NCBI GenBank assembly: GCA_016206365.1
Contig: JACQRR010000047.1
Span: 1 to 10,729 of the forward strand
Direction: 5' to 3'
DNA length: 10,729 bases
Source: Candidatus Roizmanbacteria bacterium
Lineage (GTDB): Bacteria; Patescibacteriota; Microgenomatia; UBA1406; GWC2-37-13
The notes under the pieces are model-generated. The model ran no database searches. It was not told the DNA's origin and was given only the letters and a program-made list of their open reading frames with translations. A program made the translations under genes and the position numbers. This document shows, piece after piece, positions 1-6,359 of this stretch. Every line of letters starts with the position of its first letter. Within the stretch, counting starts at the first letter, position 1.

Positions 1-197
1 ATCTTGAGGTGACTCCGCTTGGAAAAGCCCAAGTAATTGTAAAGTATACTTTACCGAATAGCGTTAGTGAAAAAGGTTACAAAATTCTAGTGCAAAAACA
101 ACCCGGAACCTACGACGATAAGCTAAAAGTAGAAGTCGATGGAAAAAGTATTTATGATGGAGTTTTGGATGTAGATAAGGAAATAAGATTGAAATGA
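1..197 (+). CDS. C-terminal end of a probable DUF4012-type surface protein (partial)
   Basis: The reading frame is open from the left edge of the window (in-frame codons from position 3) to a TGA at 195-197, so the N-terminus lies outside. The visible 60 or so residues are rich in beta-strand-like alternation (QVIVKYTLP, YKILVQKQPGT, LKVEVDGKSIYDGVL). The QKQPGT followed by a D-G-K strand turn resembles the C-terminal beta domain of DUF4012 proteins, large exported proteins of unknown function common in CPR and Gram-positive bacteria; this family call rests on memory of the pattern, not a search. The stop overlaps the recO start as ATGA, so the two are probably translationally coupled. The GTG at 9-11 is unlikely to be the start because the frame continues upstream of it. 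Confidence 0.5.
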   Translation, partial: LEVTPLGKAQVIVKYTLPNSVSEKGYKILVQKQPGTYDDKLKVEVDGKSIYDGVLDVDKEIRLK

Positions 198-721
198 AAA
201 GAACGATTAAAACAGAGGCGATTGTGTTGAGAAAAAGGCCATTACCAAATCAAGATAAAATTATCACTCTTTTTACAAAAGAATTAGGTAAGGTTGTTGC
301 ATTTGCCAAAGGAATAAAGAAAATAACAAGTCGTCGGCTTCCCCATGTTCAGACCGCAAATTTAATAAATGCTGTTCTTTATAAAAAAGACAGCAGATTT
401 TATCTTCAGGAAACCGATCTCATTTCTGGTTTCTCGCAAATTAAAAAAAATCCTCATAAAATTCAATTGTTATATCTATTTCTATTTGTTGTGGAGCGTT
501 TATTACCAGAGAACCAACTCGAGACGGACGCCTACAAGTTGGTGCTGAAATTTTTGATTGAATTGTCAGAAACTGAAAGCCAAGGGAGTTCACTGTTGAC
601 AAAATATTTAAATAAAGTTCTTAAGCTGTTAGGTTACTCCAAAGAAGATAAATCTTACGAAGAGTTAAGGAACGCAATCGAAGAAATTATTCATGAAAAA
701 ATGCCCGAGCTTCATATATAA
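194..721 (+). CDS. recO: DNA repair protein RecO, short form
   Basis: RecO loads RecA on SSB-coated single-stranded DNA together with RecR in gap repair and anneals complementary strands. The N-terminal 75 residues match the RecO OB-fold: TEAIVLRKRPLPNQDKIITL at 7-26, then LGKVVAFAKGIKK at 31-43 and RRLPHVQTANLINAVLY at 47-63. The remainder is helical (FLFVVERLLPENQ, LLTKYLNKVLKLLGY). At 175 residues it is clearly shorter than the roughly 230-250 residues usual for the family, and it contains no cysteine, so the C-terminal zinc-binding module is absent. The ATG at 194 overlaps the upstream stop by ATGA, which fixes the start and suggests coupling. Short RecO proteins are common in reduced CPR genomes, so this is probably intact, not broken. 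Confidence 0.85.
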   Translation: MKRTIKTEAIVLRKRPLPNQDKIITLFTKELGKVVAFAKGIKKITSRRLPHVQTANLINAVLYKKDSRFYLQETDLISGFSQIKKNPHKIQLLYLFLFVVERLLPENQLETDAYKLVLKFLIELSETESQGSSLLTKYLNKVLKLLGYSKEDKSYEELRNAIEEIIHEKMPELHI

Positions 722-727
722 TAAAAT

Positions 728-847
728 CTGATAAATCGGAAAGAACAGCAAAATCGGCATTCATCAGAAAACGGATAAATCAGATTTATCAGAATTATTC
801 TGATATCTGATTCAGCTGATGCAAGCTGATCTTTTCTGATTTATCTG
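728..847. repeat. Imperfect 120-bp hairpin built from TCTGAT/ATAAATCAG motifs
   Basis: This fills the recO-glyS gap. The outer arms 728-744 (CTGATAAATCGGAAAGA) and 830-847 pair over about 17 bp with one mismatch, one G-T wobble and one bulge. Inside is a perfect 8-bp inverted repeat, GATAAATC at 774-781 and GATTTATC at 783-790, separated by one A. Further CTGAT units sit at 800-804, 807-811, 816-820 and 826-830. The nested arms suggest a dispersed hairpin repeat and not simple AT-rich spacer. It could end recO transcripts or influence glyS expression; nothing in the sequence shows which. Confidence 0.6.
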
Positions 848-854
848 AACTACT

Positions 855-2132
855 ATGGTATCAATGGATAAAATTGTTGCTCTTTGTAAAAGACGAGGAT
901 TCATTTATCCTTCTTCTGAAATCTATGGAGGAATAGCCGGATTTTGGGATTACGGACCTTTGGGGGTAGAGCTGAAAAACAACATCAAAAGAGAATGGTG
1001 GAAAAAGATGGTGTATGAAAGAGAAGATGTGGTTGGTCTAGACGCAGCAATTATCATGAATCCTAAAGTCTGGGAAGCATCAGGACACGTGCAGGGATTT
1101 GTTGATCCATTAGTTGAATGTAAAAGTTGTCATAACAGATTCAGAGCAGACAAGATCGTTGATTTTACTTGTCCAAAATGTGGCCAAAAAGGAAAATTTA
1201 CTGAACCTAAAAAATTTAACCTTCTGACTGAAGTTTATCTAGGTGTAACTGAACCAAAACAAAAAGCATATCTTAGAGGAGAGATAACTCAGGGAGTTTT
1301 TGTCAATTTTCAAAATGTTATCAGTTCTTCGAGAGTGAAGATCCCATTTGGGATTGCTCAAATTGGAAAAGCGTTCAGAAATGAAATCACACCGGGAAAT
1401 TTTACCTATCGATCTCGGGAATTTGAGCAGATGGAACTAGAATATTTCATCAAACCTAAGGAAAAAGAAGGTGAGAAAACTTTTGTCTACTGGAAAGAAC
1501 AACGAATTAATTGGTATAAATCTCTGGGAATAAAAAGTGAAAGTCTTAGATTCAGGAAACATGCAGACGATGAAAGAGCTCACTATGCGAGGGCGGCTTA
1601 TGATATTGAGTACAAAGCGCCCTTCGGCTGGAGCGAATTTGAGGGCATACATCATCGAGGAGACTGGGATTTAGGAAGGCACAAATTGAATTATAAGGAT
1701 TTAGAAACGGGTGAAGAATATACTCCTTGGGTTATCGAAACATCGGGAGGAGTAGATAGGACCGCCTTGTTTTTTCTACTTGACGCTTACTCTGAAGAGG
1801 ATAAAAGAGTAGTCTTGAAGATTCATCCGAGATTGGCGCCTTATAAAGTAGCAGTATTTCCTTTGCTTGCAAATAACCAAGAACTTGTCGAAAAGGCCAA
1901 AGAAGTTTATCGCTTACTTAGGGCAAGTTTTTTTACCGCTTGGGATGACAGAGGGAATATTGGAAAGCGCTATTTTGCACAAGACGAGATTGGTACTCCA
2001 TTTTGTGTTACTATTGATTATGTAACTATAGAAGACGATTCGGTTACTGTTAGGAACAGGGACACAATGAAACAAGAAAGAATTTCTATAGATAAATTAA
2101 AAGCTTATGTAAAAGAGAAATTAGAAGTTTAA
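855..2132 (+). CDS. glyS: Glycyl-tRNA synthetase, single-chain dimeric type
   Basis: It charges tRNA-Gly with glycine in the cytoplasm. Class II signatures are clear: motif 2 around FRNE at 174-177 within FGIAQIGKAFRNEITPGNF, the SREFEQMELEYF block at 187-198, and motif 3 VIETSGGVDRT at 293-303 with Arg302. A zinc ribbon is present between motifs 1 and 2 (Cys89, Cys92, Cys106, Cys109). The anticodon-binding domain runs from about 329 to 425 (PYKVAVFPL to the end). The 425-residue length is at the short end for this single-chain family. One oddity: the usual RPETAQG active-site segment reads RGEITQG at 141-147. No Shine-Dalgarno precedes ATG 855; an in-frame ATG at 864 is the alternative start. 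The product is the archaeal/eukaryotic-like alpha2 enzyme, not the alpha2beta2 GlyQ/GlyS pair. Confidence 0.96.
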   Translation: MVSMDKIVALCKRRGFIYPSSEIYGGIAGFWDYGPLGVELKNNIKREWWKKMVYEREDVVGLDAAIIMNPKVWEASGHVQGFVDPLVECKSCHNRFRADKIVDFTCPKCGQKGKFTEPKKFNLLTEVYLGVTEPKQKAYLRGEITQGVFVNFQNVISSSRVKIPFGIAQIGKAFRNEITPGNFTYRSREFEQMELEYFIKPKEKEGEKTFVYWKEQRINWYKSLGIKSESLRFRKHADDERAHYARAAYDIEYKAPFGWSEFEGIHHRGDWDLGRHKLNYKDLETGEEYTPWVIETSGGVDRTALFFLLDAYSEEDKRVVLKIHPRLAPYKVAVFPLLANNQELVEKAKEVYRLLRASFFTAWDDRGNIGKRYFAQDEIGTPFCVTIDYVTIEDDSVTVRNRDTMKQERISIDKLKAYVKEKLEV

Positions 2133-2139
2133 TCATCTT

Positions 2140-2254
2140 GTCATTCTGAACGATAAGTGTAGAAGTGAAGAATCTAGCGTAAGCGTTTTTACGCTCTCCG
2201 CCAGTTGGCGGATCGCTAGATCCTTCGTCCGACATCCGTCGGACTCAGGATGAC
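2140..2254. repeat. Branched palindromic element, copy 1 (GTCATTCTGA family)
   Basis: Outer arms GTCATTCTGA (2140-2149) and TCAGGATGAC (2245-2254) pair with one wobble. A second stem pairs GAAGAATCTAGCG (2167-2179) with CGCTAGATCCTTC (2214-2226), again with one wobble. Local hairpins lie inside: AGCGTAA/TTACGCT (2176-2182, 2189-2195), TCCGCCA/TGGCGGA (2197-2203, 2206-2212) and GTCCGAC/GTCGGAC (2227-2233, 2238-2244). The left arm, read in reverse complement, matches the right arm of a second copy at 6450-6485 at 27 or more of 36 positions, so it is a dispersed family. It lies between glyS and the next gene and may also act as a transcript end; no T-run follows it. Confidence 0.8.
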
Positions 2255-2260
2255 GGGAGG
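2255..2260 (+). promoter_or_regulatory. Ribosome binding site GGGAGG for the 2270 gene
   Basis: GGGAGG lies 9 bases upstream of ATG 2270 and directly abuts the right end of the branched repeat. The spacing favours ATG 2270 over the in-frame ATG at 2276. Confidence 0.55.
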
Positions 2261-2269
2261 GCGGCATAT

Positions 2270-2737
2270 ATGAAAATGGACCAGAAAAAAATAATGTTGA
2301 TCGTTGGAGTAATAGTTACTGTTTTAATAATAGGGGGTGTATTAGTGGTATCGAGAAGAACCACACTGCCAGAACAACCCCAAGAAGAACTTTTACCCAC
2401 AGAAGTACTTATCCCAACCGTTGACAGTAATGTTTCTGTGGATCTCATTTCTTCAGCGGCAGGGAGAGAAGTAATACTTCAGATAAAAAATATTCCGACA
2501 GGGACCAAATCAATTGAGTATGAACTTTCATATCAGACAAAAGAAGGAGGACTGCAAGGAGTAAACAGTGTTATTGATGTTGATGGTGACCAAAAAGACT
2601 ATGAAAAGAGAATAACTTTAGGCACGTGTTCCTCTGGAACATGCGTGTATCACCAGGTGGTTGGAAAAATTAGATTAAATTTAAGATTCACAGGAGATTA
2701 TGGGGATAAGGTGTTTGAGGAAGAATACGACATTTAA
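2270..2737 (+). CDS. Small membrane-anchored exported protein of unknown function
   Basis: I do not recognise the family. The 155-residue product begins with a short charged stretch (MKMDQKK), then one hydrophobic segment at about 8-28 (IMLIVGVIVTVLIIGGVLVV) ending in RR, which fits an uncleaved signal anchor with the C-terminus outside. A Pro/Glu/Thr linker (29-50) leads to a probable beta-sandwich from about 55 to the end (VSVDLISSA, EVILQIKNIP, IEYELSYQT, KIRLNLRF). Two cysteines in CSSGTC (120 and 125) could form a disulphide outside the cell. There is no lipobox. It stands alone between two repeat elements, upstream of rpsT, and may be co-transcribed with neither neighbour. An extracytoplasmic role is the most that can be said. 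Confidence 0.75.
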   Translation: MKMDQKKIMLIVGVIVTVLIIGGVLVVSRRTTLPEQPQEELLPTEVLIPTVDSNVSVDLISSAAGREVILQIKNIPTGTKSIEYELSYQTKEGGLQGVNSVIDVDGDQKDYEKRITLGTCSSGTCVYHQVVGKIRLNLRFTGDYGDKVFEEEYDI

Positions 2738-2850
2738 TATCAAATATCAAAAATCAAATATCAAAATTACACATTAAAAATTTAAAAGATTTAAAGCATT
2801 TTACATTTTGATATGTCATTTTGCTTTTTGCATTTTAATTTTTGATTTTG
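2738..2850. repeat. AT-rich imperfect inverted repeat with tandem 14-mer
   Basis: The gap before rpsT opens with two exact tandem copies of ATCAAATATCAAAA (2739-2752 and 2753-2766). Its right side (about 2806-2850, with TTTTGATATGTCATTTTG and TTTTTGATTTTG) is a degenerate reverse complement of the left side, giving a long weak AT hairpin. This is distinct in sequence from the other hairpins in the window. The rpsT promoter presumably overlaps it, but I cannot pick out a convincing -35/-10 pair. Confidence 0.5.
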
Positions 2851-2851
2851 A

Positions 2852-2859
2852 AAGGAGGT
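2852..2859 (+). promoter_or_regulatory. Strong Shine-Dalgarno AAGGAGGT for rpsT
   Basis: This is a complete match to the 16S 3-prime end, the strongest outside the right-hand repeats. It is 13 bases from ATG 2873, longer than the usual 5-9, but no nearer in-frame start exists. Confidence 0.6.
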
Positions 2860-2872
2860 TCAATAAAGTTAT

Positions 2873-3142
2873 ATGCCCATTATCAAATCAGCCAAAAAAA
2901 AACTAAGGCAGGATATTAAACGGACAAAACGAAATAAGCAATATGAACTGGAGTACAAGAAAATAATAGATATAGTGAAGAAACATAAAAAAGATCTGCC
3001 TGCCGGTAAGCAGGAGAAAAAAGATGATCTATTAATAAAAAAAGCCTACAAAGCTATTGATAAAGCCGCAAAGAAACACATCATTCATAAAAGTAAAGCA
3101 AGCCGATTAAAAAGTATGGTGGCTCGACAATTGTACAAATGA
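2873..3142 (+). CDS. rpsT: 30S ribosomal protein S20
   Basis: S20 binds 16S rRNA early in 30S assembly. The 89-residue, lysine-rich helical protein has the family N-terminus MPIIKSAKKKLRQDIKRTKRNK and the conserved C-terminal helix pair (KAIDKAAKKHIIHKSKASRLKSMVARQL). The length is normal for S20. At residues 42-47 (LPAGKQ), in the loop between the first two long helices, the DNA is a near-perfect 18-bp palindrome (2996-3013), which looks like a small inserted element kept in frame. The stop overlaps the next start as ATGA, linking S20 to a pilus-type gene, an unusual partner. A strong Shine-Dalgarno precedes it. Confidence 0.93.
   Translation: MPIIKSAKKKLRQDIKRTKRNKQYELEYKKIIDIVKKHKKDLPAGKQEKKDDLLIKKAYKAIDKAAKKHIIHKSKASRLKSMVARQLYK
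2996..3013. repeat. Palindromic 18-bp insert inside rpsT encoding LPAGKQ
   Basis: The sequence CTGCCTGCCGGTAAGCAG pairs with itself over nine positions with one mismatch and one G-T wobble. Its GC content is far above the surrounding lysine-codon DNA. It encodes LPAGKQ in a lysine-rich loop where S20 tolerates variation. I recall similar in-frame LPAG-coding palindromes in other CPR proteins; this is memory, not a search. Confidence 0.5.
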
Positions 3143-3675
3143 AATACAAAATAAACCTACTTACACTAAAAAAGGAAAAACTGTTTGATAGAGTTATTTA
3201 TTTTGTACTCAATTATTTACGATATATTCTTGTTATGACCCAAATTGTTGTAATCGGTGTTTTTTTCTATCGTTTCAAAGTCGATCAAGATTTGGTGGAT
3301 CTACAGGAAGCAGCCGACCAAAAAAAAGAGATCATTAAAGTTTCTCAACCTTTAATCAAGGAGGCAAAGAAAGAAGCTTTCAAACTCGATCAAGCACAAT
3401 CAATAATGACAAGCCAACACACATTGCTTGAAGCAATTGATTATCTTTTGTCAATTTTTCCAGAAAATTTTTTTCTCAATAAAATGCAGATATCGGAAGA
3501 TACCATATCTATGGCTGGTTTTACTCAGGATCCCCAAACGATAAAAGACTTTTTAAATCGTCTAAAAAAAGAGACAAAATTTAAAAAAATAGAACTACAA
3601 AATATTAAAAAAGGAGAAGCGGGTTTAGAATTTTCATTTGAGTTAAGTAAATATAACAGTACGTCATCCTTTTAG
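3139..3675 (+). CDS. pilN: PilN-like pilus assembly protein
   Basis: PilN is the inner-membrane alignment protein of type IV pilus and related secretion machines, binding PilM through an N-terminal INLLP peptide and pairing with PilO. Here the protein opens with MKYKINLLTL, matching that signature, followed by a single transmembrane segment at about 26-46, a coiled region rich in Lys/Glu (48-90), and a ferredoxin-like C-terminal domain (95-170) with the pattern IFPENFFLNKMQIS, ISMAGFTQDPQTIKDFLNRL and FSFELS. The 178-residue length fits the family. It overlaps rpsT by ATGA and is followed within 7 bases by the PilO-like gene. No pilM is visible in the window, so PilM may be encoded elsewhere. 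Confidence 0.75.
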   Translation: MKYKINLLTLKKEKLFDRVIYFVLNYLRYILVMTQIVVIGVFFYRFKVDQDLVDLQEAADQKKEIIKVSQPLIKEAKKEAFKLDQAQSIMTSQHTLLEAIDYLLSIFPENFFLNKMQISEDTISMAGFTQDPQTIKDFLNRLKKETKFKKIELQNIKKGEAGLEFSFELSKYNSTSSF

Positions 3676-3682
3676 TCTAAAC

Positions 3683-4261
3683 ATGGAAAAATCGCTGATG
3701 TTAAAAAAGCTCTTTAGTAAAAAAACACAAGATTATACTTATGCGATAGGCTTTTTTTTTATTTTTTCCTTCTTCATATTTTATGTAATAAAGCCGAATC
3801 TTATTACCGTTTTTGAGATCAATGCAAAGATCGAACAGTTTAAGAGGATTAACATAGTTTATGGAGAGCAAATTGACAAGGTTATTGAAATTCAGTCAGC
3901 GCTTGAGGAGAATAGAGATGACTTTACGCTTATAAATAAAGCAATTGCTACAAAACCAGAAGTAAACAAAGTTCTCTCCGATCTTGATATTTCAACCGAG
4001 GGAAGCAGGTTAACATCTGAAAGAATAAACACTTTTGACATTGATTTAAAAGACAAAGAATCAGCATTAAAACTAAAATCTTTTATAATCAATATGGAAT
4101 TAAAAGGGACATTTGATGACACAATGGCATTTATTAAGAAAATCTATGAGCAGCGTCGCCTCAAATTAATAGAGGAATTAGAGTTGGCACGTGATGAAAA
4201 AGAATCCTCACCCAGCTCAATTTTAAAAATTAAATTAGAAGTTGGAGGATATTATCTATGA
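3683..4261 (+). CDS. pilO: PilO-like pilus assembly protein
   Basis: PilO forms heterodimers with PilN in the inner membrane and links the cytoplasmic motor ring to the outer parts of the pilus machine. The layout fits: a short cytoplasmic start, one transmembrane segment at about 20-38 (YAIGFFFIFSFFIFYVIKP), a coiled coil (about 43-80), and a C-terminal alpha/beta domain ending with MELKGTFDDTMAFIKKIYEQRRL (138-160) and a last strand ILKIKLEVGGYYL. The family call rests on architecture and position straight after the PilN-like gene more than on conserved residues. ATG 3683 has no clear ribosome binding site; ATG 3698 is the alternative. The stop overlaps the next start as ATGA. Confidence 0.65.
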   Translation: MEKSLMLKKLFSKKTQDYTYAIGFFFIFSFFIFYVIKPNLITVFEINAKIEQFKRINIVYGEQIDKVIEIQSALEENRDDFTLINKAIATKPEVNKVLSDLDISTEGSRLTSERINTFDIDLKDKESALKLKSFIINMELKGTFDDTMAFIKKIYEQRRLKLIEELELARDEKESSPSSILKIKLEVGGYYL

Positions 4262-4443
4262 ATCAAAAAGAACTATTGTGGATTTCCATAACTGTTTTTT
4301 TAACTGTTGTTGCTTGGATGCTTTTAGATATTTATAGAATAAAAACGCAGATCAATATTGAATCTGGACTTAAGTCGCTTCAGACTGTTGATTTTACTCT
4401 TAGGTCGGATGTATTAAAAATGCTGAAAGAAAAAACGCCTTAG
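4258..4443 (+). CDS. 61-residue single-pass membrane protein of the pilus-like cluster
   Basis: I do not recognise a named family. The protein has one transmembrane helix at about 7-26 (LWISITVFLTVVAWMLLDIY) with a short acidic/basic N-terminus and a C-terminal tail of about 35 residues ending LKMLKEKTP. It starts inside the PilO-like stop (ATGA) and ends one base before the next start, so it is certainly translated as part of this run. A small membrane subunit of the PilN/PilO platform, or a partner of the downstream surface protein, is a reasonable inference. No pilin-type prepilin peptidase site (G/A followed by F/M and E5) is present, so it is not an obvious pilin. Confidence 0.75.
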   Translation: MNQKELLWISITVFLTVVAWMLLDIYRIKTQINIESGLKSLQTVDFTLRSDVLKMLKEKTP

Positions 4444-4444
4444 T

Positions 4445-5743
4445 ATGACGTATTCGAAATATTTTTTTCCTCAAGAACCAAAGATCCCAATTCCCATAAC
4501 AATCGGGGTAGTACTTTTGCTAATTTTCTTCCTTACAAGATTTTTTGGATCTGTTTCTCTTCCCTCCAGGGCAAGTAAAAAGACTTTAAGGCAGTTAAAG
4601 GTAGTGAACTTGTCACACAACCAGGCAGGCGTGTTTTGGCAAACGGATGAGAAAGAAACTGGCTGGGTAAATTATGGACAAAGCGAAGGAGTTTTAGATA
4701 ATGTAGCTCTAGACGAGAGGGACCTTCAAGATAGAAGGAATTTATTTCATGACCATCTTTCTATCTTAAAAAACCTCCAGCCTGACTCTAATTATTTTTA
4801 TAAGATTGTCAGCAATAATCAACTGGTTGAGGCAATAGATGGGAGGTCTTTTTCTTTTAAAACGCCTCCAAATCTAGCGATTTCATCTAATCTTAATCCA
4901 GCCTATGGAAAGATAATAAGAGAAAACGGAGAACCTCTAACAGATGCGCTGGTGATTCTTTTCTTCGAACAGGCATATCCTCTTGCTACGTTGTCAAAGA
5001 CTACAGGTGAATGGCTTATACCTCTAAATATAATATTGAATAAAAATACGTTAAAAGTCCAGACGGTTGGCCTTGAAGATAAGCTGTCAATAGAAATATA
5101 TAGCGATGATAAGAAAAAAACGCAAATTATCACAAACCTTTCTCGCATTAGCCCTTTACCACAGACTGTCATAGTCGGTAAAAATTACAACTTTTTGAGC
5201 GAGGAAAACATTCTTTCAGCGTCTTCGGTAAAGAAGGTCGAGTTAAATAAGATAGAGATACTTTTTCCCAAAGAGTCTACGATTATTCCAGGTAGTAAGC
5301 CTCTTATCAAGGGGACTGCAATTCCAGATGTCGAGGTTGAAGTAACCATTGATTCTGCAAAAAGTTATTCGTTTAAAACCATAGCTGATAAAGAAGGAGT
5401 TTGGAAAGTAATCGTGACAGAAGAGCTTCCTTCAGGTTTGCATACACTCAAAGTGACGACAAAAGATTTAAATGGAAAAGTTGTGCAGTTGACAAGAAAG
5501 TTTAGCATAGCGAAATCAGGCGAGCAAGTCTTAGGTGAAGCGACCGCAGAGGCAACGCCAACCTTTACCCCGACTGGTATTCCAACTGTTACGCCAATGC
5601 CATTCCCATCTCCAACAATTTTCCCTATCAAATCGCCAACCATCTCGATAACACCTCCAACAAGTGGCATAGATATAATTCCAGTTAGCGCAGCAAGTGT
5701 AAGTTTAATTATACTAGGTATTGGCGTTCTTCTTGCATTTTAG
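4445..5743 (+). CDS. Multi-domain membrane-anchored surface protein with FN3-like and Ig-like domains
   Basis: The 432-residue product appears fixed in the membrane at both ends. In order: transmembrane segment at 17-35; a fibronectin-III-like domain of the purple-acid-phosphatase N-terminal type at 49-141 (AGVFWQTDEKETGWVNYGQS, LKNLQPDSNYFYKIV, FSFKTPP); a carboxypeptidase-regulatory-like beta domain at about 153-240 (GKIIRENGEPLTDALVILF, TTGEWLIPL); a bacterial Ig-like domain at 268-356 (PGSKPLIKGTAIPDVEVEVTI, KEGVWKVIV, LHTLKVTT); a Pro/Thr-rich stalk at 366-407; and a terminal hydrophobic segment at 412-432 with no positive tail. Such domains are structural or adhesive; no catalytic residues are seen. 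It follows the small membrane gene by one base, so it belongs to the pilus-like transcript. Confidence 0.8.
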   Translation: MTYSKYFFPQEPKIPIPITIGVVLLLIFFLTRFFGSVSLPSRASKKTLRQLKVVNLSHNQAGVFWQTDEKETGWVNYGQSEGVLDNVALDERDLQDRRNLFHDHLSILKNLQPDSNYFYKIVSNNQLVEAIDGRSFSFKTPPNLAISSNLNPAYGKIIRENGEPLTDALVILFFEQAYPLATLSKTTGEWLIPLNIILNKNTLKVQTVGLEDKLSIEIYSDDKKKTQIITNLSRISPLPQTVIVGKNYNFLSEENILSASSVKKVELNKIEILFPKESTIIPGSKPLIKGTAIPDVEVEVTIDSAKSYSFKTIADKEGVWKVIVTEELPSGLHTLKVTTKDLNGKVVQLTRKFSIAKSGEQVLGEATAEATPTFTPTGIPTVTPMPFPSPTIFPIKSPTISITPPTSGIDIIPVSAASVSLIILGIGVLLAF

Positions 5744-5768
5744 TTTTGAATTAACTTACAATGGTAAT

Positions 5769-6356
5769 ATGGATATAGTCAGTTTTTTATCTTCGCTAAA
5801 TAAGCTTGCAATGGTGGCATTTTTGCTGACTCTTGGATTTCTAACCTATGAGATAATACTTTTGAGAAAAACAGGAAAAGCAAAATCTAAACCTCAAGTT
5901 CCTCAATTTAAGGAGGAAGAGGAGTTCGTAGCTTCTGATCAGAGAATTATTGAAAGTGAAATTCCAATCGTAACAAATAAGAATAAATTCGTGCTTCTTG
6001 CTTTGGTAGGTTTATTAATACTTTTCGGAACAATAACGTTGGTTGGCTACATCAATTCAAAATCAGGAAGAGAAAAAAATAAGCTGACTTCAAGAGATAT
6101 TAAAGCTGCAGCGCCAAAGTTGACCCCAACCGAGATTCCAAAACCTACCATAGAGATTTCAGCCACGCCCGAGGAAACTCTGACTCCAACCGCAACACCT
6201 TTGCCAACGCTTGAAACTCCAGTCTTAAGCGAAACATCGACGCCTACACTATCTCCAACAATTATTCAACAACTTCCCAAGACTGGTTATGTTAACAACC
6301 TGTTGATTTTGTTTTCGTTTGCAGGCATTGTTCTCTTCTTCTCGTTTTTGTTTTAG
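5769..6356 (+). CDS. LPKTG-containing Pro/Thr-rich membrane protein
   Basis: The frame is open from a TTG at 5721, but ATG 5769 is preferred: it clears the upstream gene and gives a normal first helix. The 195-residue product has transmembrane segments at about 12-32, 74-94 and 176-195, a lysine/glutamate-rich loop between the first two, and a Pro/Thr-rich stretch (116-165). LPKTG at 169-173 followed by a hydrophobic segment is a sortase cell-wall sorting layout, but the usual Arg/Lys tail is missing because the protein stops at FFSFLF. Sorting, retention as a membrane protein, or a relic are all possible. No sortase gene is in the window. The stalk resembles that of the upstream surface protein, suggesting joint function. 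Its TAG stop lies within the target duplication of the MITE-like element that follows. Confidence 0.75.
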   Translation: MDIVSFLSSLNKLAMVAFLLTLGFLTYEIILLRKTGKAKSKPQVPQFKEEEEFVASDQRIIESEIPIVTNKNKFVLLALVGLLILFGTITLVGYINSKSGREKNKLTSRDIKAAAPKLTPTEIPKPTIEISATPEETLTPTATPLPTLETPVLSETSTPTLSPTIIQQLPKTGYVNNLLILFSFAGIVLFFSFLF

Positions 6357-6359
6357 GAT
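6353..6359. repeat. 7-bp target-site duplication, left copy (TTAGGAT)
   Basis: TTAGGAT directly abuts the left terminal repeat of the MITE-like element and recurs at 6500-6506 directly after the right one. The left copy contains the TAG stop (6354-6356) of the LPKTG gene. Confidence 0.75.

Noticed and set aside
722..854. A tRNA gene or riboswitch upstream of glyS (a T-box would be plausible before a synthetase gene)
   Set aside because: No T-box consensus, no tRNA-like arms or TTC loop; the sequence is explained by nested CTGAT/ATAAATC inverted repeats.
2808..2839. TTGATA ... TTTAAT as the rpsT promoter
   Set aside because: The spacer is 20 bases and the region is AT-rich repeat, where such matches are expected by chance.
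5365..5670. Minus-strand open frame of 101 codons opposite the surface protein
   Set aside because: It mirrors the Pro/Thr-rich stalk of the plus-strand gene, has no ribosome site and a low-complexity Val/Gly product, so it is a shadow.
5721..5768. TTG start for the LPKTG gene within the upstream gene
   Set aside because: It would add MAFFLHFSFELTYNGN ahead of a normal helix and overlap the upstream gene by 23 bases without a ribosome site; ATG 5769 is simpler.
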